A stretch of DNA of 64,000 nucleotides from Delftia sp. PS-11. Lineage in GTDB: Bacteria; Pseudomonadota; Gammaproteobacteria; Burkholderiales; Burkholderiaceae_C. The notes under the pieces were generated by a model, which ran no database searches, was not told the origin of the DNA, and saw only the letters and a list, made by a program, of their open reading frames with translations. Of the stretch, positions 27,759-35,187 are shown one piece after another. A program made the position numbers and the translations under genes. Numbering within the stretch: position 1 is the first letter of the stretch; every line of letters starts with the position of its first letter. The stretch lies in assembly GCF_029870285.1 (NCBI RefSeq), contig NZ_JACSYA010000001.1:62001-126000 (forward strand), written 5' to 3'.

Positions 27759-29075
27759 TTACGGCTTCCGGGTCCAAACGGCAGCAAAAAAGCCATCCGT
27801 CTCATGGCGCTGGGGCCACAGGCGCAGGTATTGCGTGCCGCTGTCGCTGCCGCTGCACAGGGCAGCGCCCTGCTCCACCTTGAGCTGGGCCAGCAGTTCG
27901 CCGGCATCCATGGCCACGAAGTCCTTGTGCGCGGCCGCGAAAGCCTCGGCGATGGCCTCGTTTTCCTGCGGCAGCACCGAGCAGGTCGCATAGACCAGAC
28001 GCCCGCCGGGCTTGACCAGGCGTGCTGCGCTGGCCAGGATGGCGGCCTGCTTTTGCGTCAGTTCCTCGACCGCCTTGGCGGACTGGCGCCACTTGAGGTC
28101 GGGGTTGCGGCGCAGCGTACCCAGGCCCGAGCAGGGCGCATCCACGAGCACACGGTCAATCTTGCCGGCCAGCCGCTTGACGCGGTCGTCGCGCTCGTGG
28201 GCGATGGCCGCAGGGTGCACATTCGACAGGCCCGAACGCGCCAGGCGCGGCTTCAGGGCTTCGAGCCGGTGGCCGGACACATCGAAGGCATACAGGCGCC
28301 CGGTGCTGCGCATGGAGGCGCCGATGGCCAGGGTCTTGCCGCCTGCGCCCGCGCAAAAATCCACCACCATCTCGCCGCGCTTGGCATCGAGCAGCAGCGC
28401 AAGCAGCTGCGAGCCCTCGTCCTGCACCTCGATGGCGCCACGCGTGAAGGCGTCCAGCCGGGTCAGCGCGGGCTTGCCCTGCACGCGCAGGCCCCAGGGA
28501 GAATAAGGCGTGGCCTCGGCGGCGATGCCGGCCTTGTCCAGCTCCTTTTGCACATCGGCCCGCCTGGCATTGAGCGCATTGACGCGCAGGTCCAGAGGCG
28601 CGGCCTGCTCCATGCTCTGCGCGAAGGCCTGGAAGTCATCGCCCAGCTGCTGCTGCAGCGGCGCAACCAGCCACTCGGGCAGGTTGTGGCGGTGCTGCTC
28701 CATCAGCTCCTCTGGGCGCACGGCCTCGCAGGCATCGAGCCATTGCTGCTCCTGCGGCAGCAGGGCCGCGCGCACAAAGCCGTGCGCTTCCTTGCGGGAC
28801 TGCTCGGATGCGGCCATGGCCTGCTGGCTGTGGGACAGGCCCAGGATGGCCAGGCGCCGCTCGCGCGGCCCGCTGCCCGAGCGCGCCAGGCTTTCGAACA
28901 GCAGCTTTTTGCGCAGCACGGTGTAGGCCGTCTCGGCCAGAGTGGCGCGCTCGCGCGGGCCCAGGTTGCGGTGTTCGCGGAAAAAGCGTGACACCACGGC
29001 GTCGGCCGGGTGTTCAAAAGTCAGGGTGCGCTTGACCAGTTCGGCGCAGGCGTCGAGAAGCTGTTTGGGATGCAT
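27759..29075 (-). CDS. RsmB/NOP-family RNA (cytosine-5) methyltransferase
   Basis: The 438-residue protein has an N-terminal helical part (PRERATLAETAYTVLRKK) like the NusB-like domain of RsmB, a linker, then the SAM domain with VVDFCAGAGGKTLA. The catalytic cysteine pair is intact: C315 in DAPCSGLG and C365 in ATCSVL. It probably methylates 16S or other rRNA at C5 of cytosine. Whether it is the C967 enzyme RsmB or a paralogue cannot be settled, as rsmB in this family often sits near fmt. Start is the ATG at 29075. Confidence 0.88.
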   Translation of the reverse strand: MHPKQLLDACAELVKRTLTFEHPADAVVSRFFREHRNLGPRERATLAETAYTVLRKKLLFESLARSGSGPRERRLAILGLSHSQQAMAASEQSRKEAHGFVRAALLPQEQQWLDACEAVRPEELMEQHRHNLPEWLVAPLQQQLGDDFQAFAQSMEQAAPLDLRVNALNARRADVQKELDKAGIAAEATPYSPWGLRVQGKPALTRLDAFTRGAIEVQDEGSQLLALLLDAKRGEMVVDFCAGAGGKTLAIGASMRSTGRLYAFDVSGHRLEALKPRLARSGLSNVHPAAIAHERDDRVKRLAGKIDRVLVDAPCSGLGTLRRNPDLKWRQSAKAVEELTQKQAAILASAARLVKPGGRLVYATCSVLPQENEAIAEAFAAAHKDFVAMDAGELLAQLKVEQGAALCSGSDSGTQYLRLWPQRHETDGFFAAVWTRKP

Positions 29076-29174
29076 GGCCGCGATTGTCCCACTGCCTTGC
29101 AATTCCGAGGGGAGCGTGGGTCGGAACGCACAGCCATGCAGCCGGTGCTGCAGGCGCGGCTACGATGGCGGCCC

Positions 29175-29456
29175 ATGACCGATGAAGACCTGCCTCCTCT
29201 GCAGCCCACGCCCGTGGGCCTGTACCGCCACTACAAAGGTGGCCTCTATGAAGTGCTGGCCACCGTGCGCCACAGCGAGACGCTGGAGCCCATGACGCTG
29301 TACCGCGCGCTTTACGGCGAACGCGGGCTGTGGGTGCGCCCTGCCGCCATGTTCCGGGAGACGGTGGTCATCGATGGCGTGGAGCAGCCCCGCTTTGCGC
29401 GCTGCAGCGGGCAGGAGCAGCAGGCAGCGAGCGGCACGGCCATCAGCGGCCTGTGA
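29175..29456 (+). CDS. DUF1653 protein
   Basis: The 93-residue protein contains the DUF1653 text [22 protein letters not shown] followed by [19 protein letters not shown]. These small proteins are widespread and of unknown function. It begins at the ATG at 29175, divergent from the methyltransferase gene by 99 bases, and its stop lies 2 bases from the purN stop on the other strand. Confidence 0.85.
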   Translation: MTDEDLPPLQPTPVGLYRHYKGGLYEVLATVRHSETLEPMTLYRALYGERGLWVRPAAMFRETVVIDGVEQPRFARCSGQEQQAASGTAISGL

Positions 29457-29457
29457 G

Positions 29458-30039
29458 TCAGCCGCCCTGCATCAGCCGGGCCACGGCGCGCGGGTAGATG
29501 ATGTGTTCCTGCACCAGCACGCGCGCCGCCAGCGTGTCGGCGGTGTCGTCCGGCAGCACGGGAACCACGGCCTGCTCGAGGATGGGACCCACATCCAGCT
29601 CGGCCGTGACGCGGTGCACGGTGCAGCCGGCGAAGCGGCAGCCTGCGTCGATGGCGCGCTGGTGGGTGTGCAGGCCCGTGAAGGCCGGCAGCAGGGACGG
29701 ATGGATATTGACCATGCGGCCCTCGTAGTGCGCCACGAAGCCCGGTGTCAGGATGCGCATGAAGCCGGCCAGCACGACCAGGGCAGGCGCGTGGCGGTCG
29801 ATCACCTGCGCCAGCTCGGCATCAAACGCCTCGCGGGAAGGAAATGCCCGGTGGTCCAGGACCTCGGTGGCAATGCCATGCTCGCGTGCGAACGCCAGGC
29901 CGGCGGCCTCGGCCTTGTTGCTGACAACGGCTGCGACACGGGCACCATAGCGCCGCTCCCAGTCCTGCTGCCGGGATGCACGCACAATGGCAGCCATGTT
30001 CGAGCCGCCGCCCGAGATCAGGATCACGATATTTTTCAT
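29458..30039 (-). CDS. purN: Phosphoribosylglycinamide formyltransferase
   Basis: PurN transfers a formyl group from 10-formyl-THF to GAR in purine synthesis. The 193-residue protein has [18 protein letters not shown] at the start, [13 protein letters not shown], the catalytic asparagine and histidine in [13 protein letters not shown], and the aspartate in [11 protein letters not shown]. Normal length. It is a single gene between DUF1653 and the divergent YceH gene. Confidence 0.96.
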   Translation of the reverse strand: MKNIVILISGGGSNMAAIVRASRQQDWERRYGARVAAVVSNKAEAAGLAFAREHGIATEVLDHRAFPSREAFDAELAQVIDRHAPALVVLAGFMRILTPGFVAHYEGRMVNIHPSLLPAFTGLHTHQRAIDAGCRFAGCTVHRVTAELDVGPILEQAVVPVLPDDTADTLAARVLVQEHIIYPRAVARLMQGG

Positions 30040-30138
30040 GGGCGGCGATTGTCGCACCGCAGGCCCCCAGGCCCGCACCAGCCCCGGCAAGGCCCACGGC
30101 CCTGCCGGGCCTTGCCACCTGTTTTGCTCCGATTCGCC

Positions 30139-30810
30139 ATGCCTTTCGATCCCCGCTCCACTCCCCTGACTGCCATCGAGGCCCGCGTGCTGGCCACCCT
30201 GATGGAAAAGGCGCGTACCGTGCCTGACAGCTATCCGCTGACGCTCAATGCGCTGGTCACGGGCTGCAACCAGAAAAGCAGCCGCGACCCGGTGATGGAG
30301 GTCAGCGAGGGCGAGGCGCAAGAAGCCCTGGACAGCCTGCGCCTGCGCACCCTGTCCGTGCAGATCAGCAGTGCGCGCGCCACACGCTGGGAGCACAATT
30401 TCCCGCGCGGCGTGGGTGTGCCCGACCAGAGCGCCGTGCTGCTGGCCCTGCTGATGCTGCGCGGCCCGCAGACAGCGGGCGAACTGCGCATCAACTCCGA
30501 GCGCTGGCACCGCTTTGCCGACATTTCCTCGGTCGAGGCCTTTCTGGAGGAGCTGCGCGAGCGCAGCGAGGAAAAAGGCGGCCCGCTGGTCGTGCTGCTA
30601 CCGCGCGCGCCGGGCGCGCGCGAGCAGCGCTGGGCCCATCTGCTGTGCGGCCCCGTGGATGTGAACGCCGTAGCCGCAGCGCCAGCCACTGCAGGCACGC
30701 GCAGCGATGCGCTGGCCCAGCGCGTCACCGAACTCGAAGCACAGGTGCAGCAGCTGCAGGCGCGGCTGGCCCATGTCTATGCGCAGCTGGGCCTGGAAGA
30801 CGCCTGCTGA
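30139..30810 (+). CDS. YceH family protein (DUF480)
   Basis: The 223-residue protein has the DUF480 start [21 protein letters not shown] and [20 protein letters not shown], followed by RATRWEHNF and a second winged-helix half ([14 protein letters not shown]). A coiled-coil tail (about residues 190-220, [20 protein letters not shown]) ends the protein. Two winged-helix domains suggest nucleic acid binding; the function is unknown. Confidence 0.88.
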   Translation: MPFDPRSTPLTAIEARVLATLMEKARTVPDSYPLTLNALVTGCNQKSSRDPVMEVSEGEAQEALDSLRLRTLSVQISSARATRWEHNFPRGVGVPDQSAVLLALLMLRGPQTAGELRINSERWHRFADISSVEAFLEELRERSEEKGGPLVVLLPRAPGAREQRWAHLLCGPVDVNAVAAAPATAGTRSDALAQRVTELEAQVQQLQARLAHVYAQLGLEDAC

Positions 30811-30919
30811 CATCGGCGGCGCAGCCGCCCATCAGGGAATGCCATAGGTTGTCACGCCGTGGACAGTTCAAAAAAGAACGTGCGTGCTACAAAAGCCGGG
30901 ATTGAAGGAGACAACATCC

Positions 30920-32101
30920 ATGGACCTGGCATTTACCCCTGAAGAACAGTCCTTCCGCGAGGAAGTCCGCGCCTGGGTGCGGGCCAACCTGCCCCAGGAC
31001 ACCGCGCACAAGGTGCGCCATTCGCTGCGCCTGACGCGGGACGACCTGCAAGGCTGGGCCAAGATCCTTGGCAAGAAAGGCTGGCTGGGCTACGGCTGGC
31101 CCCGGCAGTTCGGCGGCCCCGGCTGGAGCGCGGTGCAAAAGCATTTGTTCGAGGAGGAATGCGCGCTGGCCTGCGCGCCGCGCATCGTACCCTTCGGACC
31201 CGTGATGGTGGCGCCCGTGATCATGGCCTATGGCTCGCCCGAGCAGCAGCAGCGCTTTCTGCCCGGCATCGCCAGCGGCGAGGTCTGGTGGAGCCAGGGC
31301 TACTCGGAGCCGGGCTCGGGCTCGGACCTGGCCAGCCTCAAGACCCGGGCAGAGCGCGCAGGCGACAAATACATCGTCAATGGCCAGAAGACCTGGACCA
31401 CGCTGGGCCAGTATGGGGACTGGATCTTCTGCCTGGTGCGCACCAGCACCGAGGGCAAGCCCCAGACGGGCATCAGCTTCCTGCTGATCGACATGAAGAG
31501 CCCCGGCGTGACCGTGCGCCCCATCAGACTGCTCGACGGCGAGTGCGAGGTCAACGAGGTTTTCTTCGACAACGTCGAGGTGCCGGCGCAGAACCTGATC
31601 GGCGAGGAAAACAAGGGCTGGACCTACGCCAAGCACCTGCTCAGCCATGAGCGCACCAACATCGCCGACGTCAACCGCGCCAAGCGCGAGCTCGAACGCC
31701 TCAAGCGCATCGCCAGGGCGGAAGGCATCTGGGAGGACACGCGCTTTCGCGACGAGATCGCTAGGCTGGAGGTCGATGTGGTGGCGCTGGAGATGCTGGT
31801 GCTGCGGGTGCTGTCGGCCGAGAAATCCGGCAAGAACCCGCTGGACATCGCCGGCCTGCTCAAGATCAAGGGCAGCGAGATCCAGCAGCGCTACTCCGAA
31901 CTGATGATGCTGGCTGCCGGCCCCTTCAGCCTGCCCTTCATCGAGGAGGCCATGGAGGCGGGCTGGCAGGGCGACTTCCCCGGCGGCGCCGTGGACAACG
32001 CGCCGCTGGCCGCGACCTATTTCAACATGCGCAAGACGACGATCTACGGCGGCTCCAATGAGGTGCAGCGGAACATCGTCGCTCAGACTGTTCTCGGCTG
32101 A
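30920..32101 (+). CDS. Acyl-CoA dehydrogenase, PimC-like
   Basis: The 393-residue flavoprotein has the family elements GSDLASLKTRAERAGDKY, LLSHERTNIADV and the C-terminal YGGSNEVQRNIVAQ. It resembles the large subunit of pimeloyl-CoA dehydrogenase, which with PimD oxidises dicarboxylyl-CoA; that specificity is inferred from the pairing with the next gene. GAAGGAG precedes the ATG at 30920. The stop codon lies in the loop of a long hairpin (32086-32115). Confidence 0.88.
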   Translation: MDLAFTPEEQSFREEVRAWVRANLPQDTAHKVRHSLRLTRDDLQGWAKILGKKGWLGYGWPRQFGGPGWSAVQKHLFEEECALACAPRIVPFGPVMVAPVIMAYGSPEQQQRFLPGIASGEVWWSQGYSEPGSGSDLASLKTRAERAGDKYIVNGQKTWTTLGQYGDWIFCLVRTSTEGKPQTGISFLLIDMKSPGVTVRPIRLLDGECEVNEVFFDNVEVPAQNLIGEENKGWTYAKHLLSHERTNIADVNRAKRELERLKRIARAEGIWEDTRFRDEIARLEVDVVALEMLVLRVLSAEKSGKNPLDIAGLLKIKGSEIQQRYSELMMLAAGPFSLPFIEEAMEAGWQGDFPGGAVDNAPLAATYFNMRKTTIYGGSNEVQRNIVAQTVLG

Positions 32102-32115
32102 AGCCGAAAACAGTC
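32086..32115 (+). other. Long hairpin with the stop codon in its loop
   Basis: A 13-bp stem with one mismatch (32086-32098 with 32103-32115) encloses TGAA, whose first three bases are the stop codon of the dehydrogenase gene. A second hairpin follows at 32147-32163 (CCCCCTC-CGG-GAGGGGG). Neither is followed by a T run, so simple intrinsic termination is unlikely. Confidence 0.75.
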
Positions 32116-32235
32116 GCGCTGTGCGCGTCAGTACAGCTCCCCCGTGCCCCCTCCGGGAGGGGGTTCCTGCATGAGCTTCGCTGAATGTGAGAGGCGCCAG
32201 GGCGCCATCCCCGTTCGGCATCAGGAGTGAGACAA

Positions 32236-33351
32236 ATGGATTTTGATTTTTCGGATGACCAGCAGCAACTGCGCGACGCCGTGCACCGCTGGGTGGACAA
32301 GGGCTACACCTTCGAGCGCCGCCGCACCATCGTGGAGGCCGGCGGTTTTTCCAGGGAGGTCTGGAACGAACTGGCCGAGCTGGGCCTGACGGCCCTGACC
32401 GTTCCTGAGGCGCATGGCGGCATGGGCCTGGGTGCCATCGATGTGATGGTGGTCATGGAAGAACTGGGGCGCGGCCTGGTGATGGAGCCGCTGGCACAGG
32501 CTTTCGTGGCCTCGGCGGTGCTCGGCCAGCATGCCGATGACAGCCTGGCCGGCCAGTGGCTGGCGCGCGTGGCCAGCGGCGAAGCGCTGGTGGTGCTGGC
32601 CCATCAGGAGCGCCAGGCGCGTTACCGGCTGGATGTCTGCGCCGCCACCGCCGTGCGCAGCGGCGACGGCTATGCGGTCGATGCCGCCAAGAGCCTGGTG
32701 CCGGCCGGCGATGCGGCAGATGCCTTCCTGGTGCCCGCACAGCTGGACGGCAAGCTGGCCCTGTTCCTGGTGGAGCGCGGCGCCAGCGGCGTCAGCACGC
32801 AGGGCTACCGGACACAGGATGGCAGCGGCGCGGCAGAGCTGTGCTGCCAGTCGGCCCCTGCCGTGCTGGTGACTGCCGATGGCATGGCCGCGCTGACACT
32901 GGCCCAGGATGTGGCCAATGCCGCGCTGTGCGCCGAGGGCGTGGGCGCCATGGAGCAGACGCTGCGGCTGACCACGGATTACATGAACCAGCGCAAGCAG
33001 TTCAATGTGCCGATTGCCAGCTTCCAGGCGCTGCGCCACCGCGTGGCCGACATGAAGATGCAGCTGGAGCTGGCACGCTCCATGAGCTATTACGCCAGCC
33101 TCAAGATGAGCGCGCCCGCCGCCGAGCGCCATCTGGCCATCGCACGCGCCAGGGTCCAACTGGGCCAGTCGCTGCGTTTCGTGGGCCAGCAGTCGGTGCA
33201 GCTGCATGGCGGCATCGGCGTGACCGATGAGTACGCGGGCAGCCACTACTTCAAGCGCCTGACGCAGATGGAGATGACGGGTGGCGATACGCTGCACCAT
33301 CTGGGCACCGTCAGCGCGGGCATGCAGGACACGGCAGGCGTGTTCGCGTGA
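32236..33351 (+). CDS. Acyl-CoA dehydrogenase, PimD-like
   Basis: The 371-residue protein starts MDFDFSDDQQQLRDAVHRWV and has a dehydrogenase C-terminus (QLHGGIGVTDEYAGSHYFKR). The central flavin-binding part is more diverged than in its upstream neighbour, as in small subunits of heteromeric dehydrogenases. It lies 134 bases downstream of the PimC-like gene with its own ribosome binding site (AGGAG), so the two may act as a heteromer. No other beta-oxidation gene is nearby. It is followed by a perfect hairpin. Confidence 0.85.
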   Translation: MDFDFSDDQQQLRDAVHRWVDKGYTFERRRTIVEAGGFSREVWNELAELGLTALTVPEAHGGMGLGAIDVMVVMEELGRGLVMEPLAQAFVASAVLGQHADDSLAGQWLARVASGEALVVLAHQERQARYRLDVCAATAVRSGDGYAVDAAKSLVPAGDAADAFLVPAQLDGKLALFLVERGASGVSTQGYRTQDGSGAAELCCQSAPAVLVTADGMAALTLAQDVANAALCAEGVGAMEQTLRLTTDYMNQRKQFNVPIASFQALRHRVADMKMQLELARSMSYYASLKMSAPAAERHLAIARARVQLGQSLRFVGQQSVQLHGGIGVTDEYAGSHYFKRLTQMEMTGGDTLHHLGTVSAGMQDTAGVFA

Positions 33352-33356
33352 AGCCC

Positions 33357-33384
33357 GGCCCTGGCCTGAGCACAGGCCAGGGCC
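33357..33384. terminator. Perfect 12-bp hairpin between convergent genes
   Basis: GGCCCTGGCCTG pairs with CAGGCCAGGGCC across the loop AGCA, with no T tract. It lies between the ends of the dehydrogenase and bestrophin genes. The core CCCTGGCC...GGCCAGGG with loop AGCA recurs in the ileS leader (41175-41194). Confidence 0.6.
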
Positions 33385-33395
33385 GATGAGCGCCT

Positions 33396-34343
33396 TCAGC
33401 TCAGCCGGAAATCCACAGGTGCCAGGGCGGGGGGCAGATCGGTCTCGCCCAGCATGCGGCACAGGCTGATTTCGATCGAGCGGCAGATGGTATCGAGCGG
33501 CAGGTCGTTGCTCTCCAGGCCGAAAGGCTCTTCCAGCTCATCGCCCAGGGCGTCGAGCCCGTAGAAGGTATAGGCCACGATGGCCACGACAAAGGGCGTC
33601 ATGAAGCCCGTGGTATCCACCAGGCCAAAGGGCAGCAAAAAGCAGTACATGTAGGCCGTGCGGTGCAGCAGCAGCGCGTAGGAAAACGGCATGGGCGTGT
33701 TGCGGATGCGCTCGCATGAGGCCGCTGCAGCCGCCATGCGCGTGAAGGAGCCATCCATGGAGGCAGCCAGGCAGGGCTGCACTTCGCCGCGGCGTACGCA
33801 CTGCGCGAGATCGCGCCCCATGGACAGCATCAGCGCATCGCAGCGCTGCTCCGGCGGCAACTGCTGCACGGCCTGCCACTCGGCATCGGTCAGCCAGCGG
33901 CTGGCCGCCGTATCGCCGCGCAGGCCCCGCAGCTGGGCCCTGAGCAGGTGCGCAAAAGCGATGGCCCGGTGCACCATGCGCACGCGCACATCGGTATCGC
34001 GCTGGCGGGGATCGGGGGCGGCATCCAGCGCGATCAGGCTCTGGCACTGGCGTGCCAGCGTGCGCGCGCAGATCACCATCTCACCCCAGAGCTTGCGCCC
34101 CTCCCAGTAGCGGTCGTAGGCCGTGTTGTTGCGAAAGCCCAGGAAGATGGCCAGCGGCAGGCCGATGAGCGTGAAGGGAATCGGCGTCACCGTGATCTTG
34201 ACGTCGAACAGGTTGCCATGCACCAGCGTAATGATGGCGGCGAACACGATGTTCACCAGCAGCGTGGCCTGGATGCGCTGCAGCACGGAGCCCCGCAGCA
34301 CCAGGAAAAGCCTCAGGCCGGCGGGTCGATCACGGACGATCAT
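33396..34343 (-). CDS. Bestrophin-like (UPF0187) membrane channel
   Basis: The 315-residue protein has the bacterial bestrophin signature GFRNNTAYDRYWEGRKLWGE near 75-95 and the end part EEPFGLESNDLPLD, with several membrane helices (LLVNIVFAAIITLV and others). Bacterial homologues form pentameric cation or anion channels of uncertain physiology. It starts 74 bases beyond the response regulator stop on the same strand. No operon partner is obvious. Confidence 0.88.
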   Translation of the reverse strand: MIVRDRPAGLRLFLVLRGSVLQRIQATLLVNIVFAAIITLVHGNLFDVKITVTPIPFTLIGLPLAIFLGFRNNTAYDRYWEGRKLWGEMVICARTLARQCQSLIALDAAPDPRQRDTDVRVRMVHRAIAFAHLLRAQLRGLRGDTAASRWLTDAEWQAVQQLPPEQRCDALMLSMGRDLAQCVRRGEVQPCLAASMDGSFTRMAAAAASCERIRNTPMPFSYALLLHRTAYMYCFLLPFGLVDTTGFMTPFVVAIVAYTFYGLDALGDELEEPFGLESNDLPLDTICRSIEISLCRMLGETDLPPALAPVDFRLS

Positions 34344-34408
34344 GGAAATTCAGACGGGTGTAAACCCGTATTCCATCACAGATCCGGCAGACCTTGGGCC
34401 ATCCTGCA

Positions 34409-34426
34409 CACGCCCCTCAGGGCACG
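34409..34426 (-). other. Hairpin with the response regulator stop in its loop
   Basis: In the minus-strand RNA a 7-bp stem with two G-U pairs encloses UGAG, which contains the stop codon of the response regulator gene (34419-34417). Confidence 0.5.
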
Positions 34427-35118
34427 AAGACCAGCCCCCGGCCAAAGACGGCCCTCACGGGCAGCGCCATGGCCGCGACCTCCAGTGTCTTGCGGCGCAG
34501 CCGGGTCAGTTGCGACTCGATGCGGTGAAAGCCATCGTCCACATCGGCGTAGCCCATGGTATCGATGAGCGTCTGCTTGCTCACCATGGCCCCCGGCTTG
34601 GACATCAGGCAGCCGAGCAACTCCAGCTCGCGGCTGGTGAGGGCAACGATCTGGCGGTTGGGCGCCACCAGGCATGCCGTCAGCGCGTCGAGGCGCCAGG
34701 TCAGCACGGGGCGCTGGCCCTTGCCCTGAGAGGCAGCGTGGCGGCGCAGCTGCGACCGGATGCCCGCCACCAGCTCGTTCATGTCGGTGGGCTTGACGAA
34801 ATACTGCAAGGCGCCGGCATTGAGCCCCGCAATACGGCTGTCCAGGTCGCCACGCGCTGTCAGGACAATCACGGGAATGTCCTGCTCGGCCAGCCGCTTG
34901 ACCAGGCTCAGCCCGTCTTCGCCAGGCAGGCCCAGGTCCACCACCACCAGATCGGCGCGGTCGCGCAAAAGCCGCACATAGAAATCCTCGGCGGAATCGG
35001 TTCCCCATGCGTGCAGGCCTGATTTTGTCAAGAATCGACACACATTGATGCGAATGTCTTCATCATCCTCGACAACGGCAATGGTGAATTCCTTCGATGG
35101 TTCGGGTGTCTGCTGCAT
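34417..35118 (-). CDS. OmpR-family response regulator
   Basis: The 233-residue protein has a receiver domain (acidic pair D18/D19, phosphoacceptor D61 in VVVDLGLPGEDG, T87, K109 in YFVKPTD) and a winged-helix DNA-binding domain (ALTSRELELLGCLM and a wing RRIES-like HRIESQLTRLRRK). All phosphorylation residues are intact. It is divergent from two tandem sensor kinases and is the only regulator at the locus. Target genes are unknown. Confidence 0.93.
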   Translation of the reverse strand: MQQTPEPSKEFTIAVVEDDEDIRINVCRFLTKSGLHAWGTDSAEDFYVRLLRDRADLVVVDLGLPGEDGLSLVKRLAEQDIPVIVLTARGDLDSRIAGLNAGALQYFVKPTDMNELVAGIRSQLRRHAASQGKGQRPVLTWRLDALTACLVAPNRQIVALTSRELELLGCLMSKPGAMVSKQTLIDTMGYADVDDGFHRIESQLTRLRRKTLEVAAMALPVRAVFGRGLVFVP

Positions 35119-35187
35119 GATGTTTACCTATTGGTGCGCGGATTTTCATTGGGCCGGAAATACGCTGCCACTCACGAACCCTCTCGA

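Noticed and set aside
35131..35187. TTG start adding 19 residues to sensor kinase 1
   Set aside because: It has no ribosome binding site, and starting at 35188 matches the N-terminus of the tandem paralogue.
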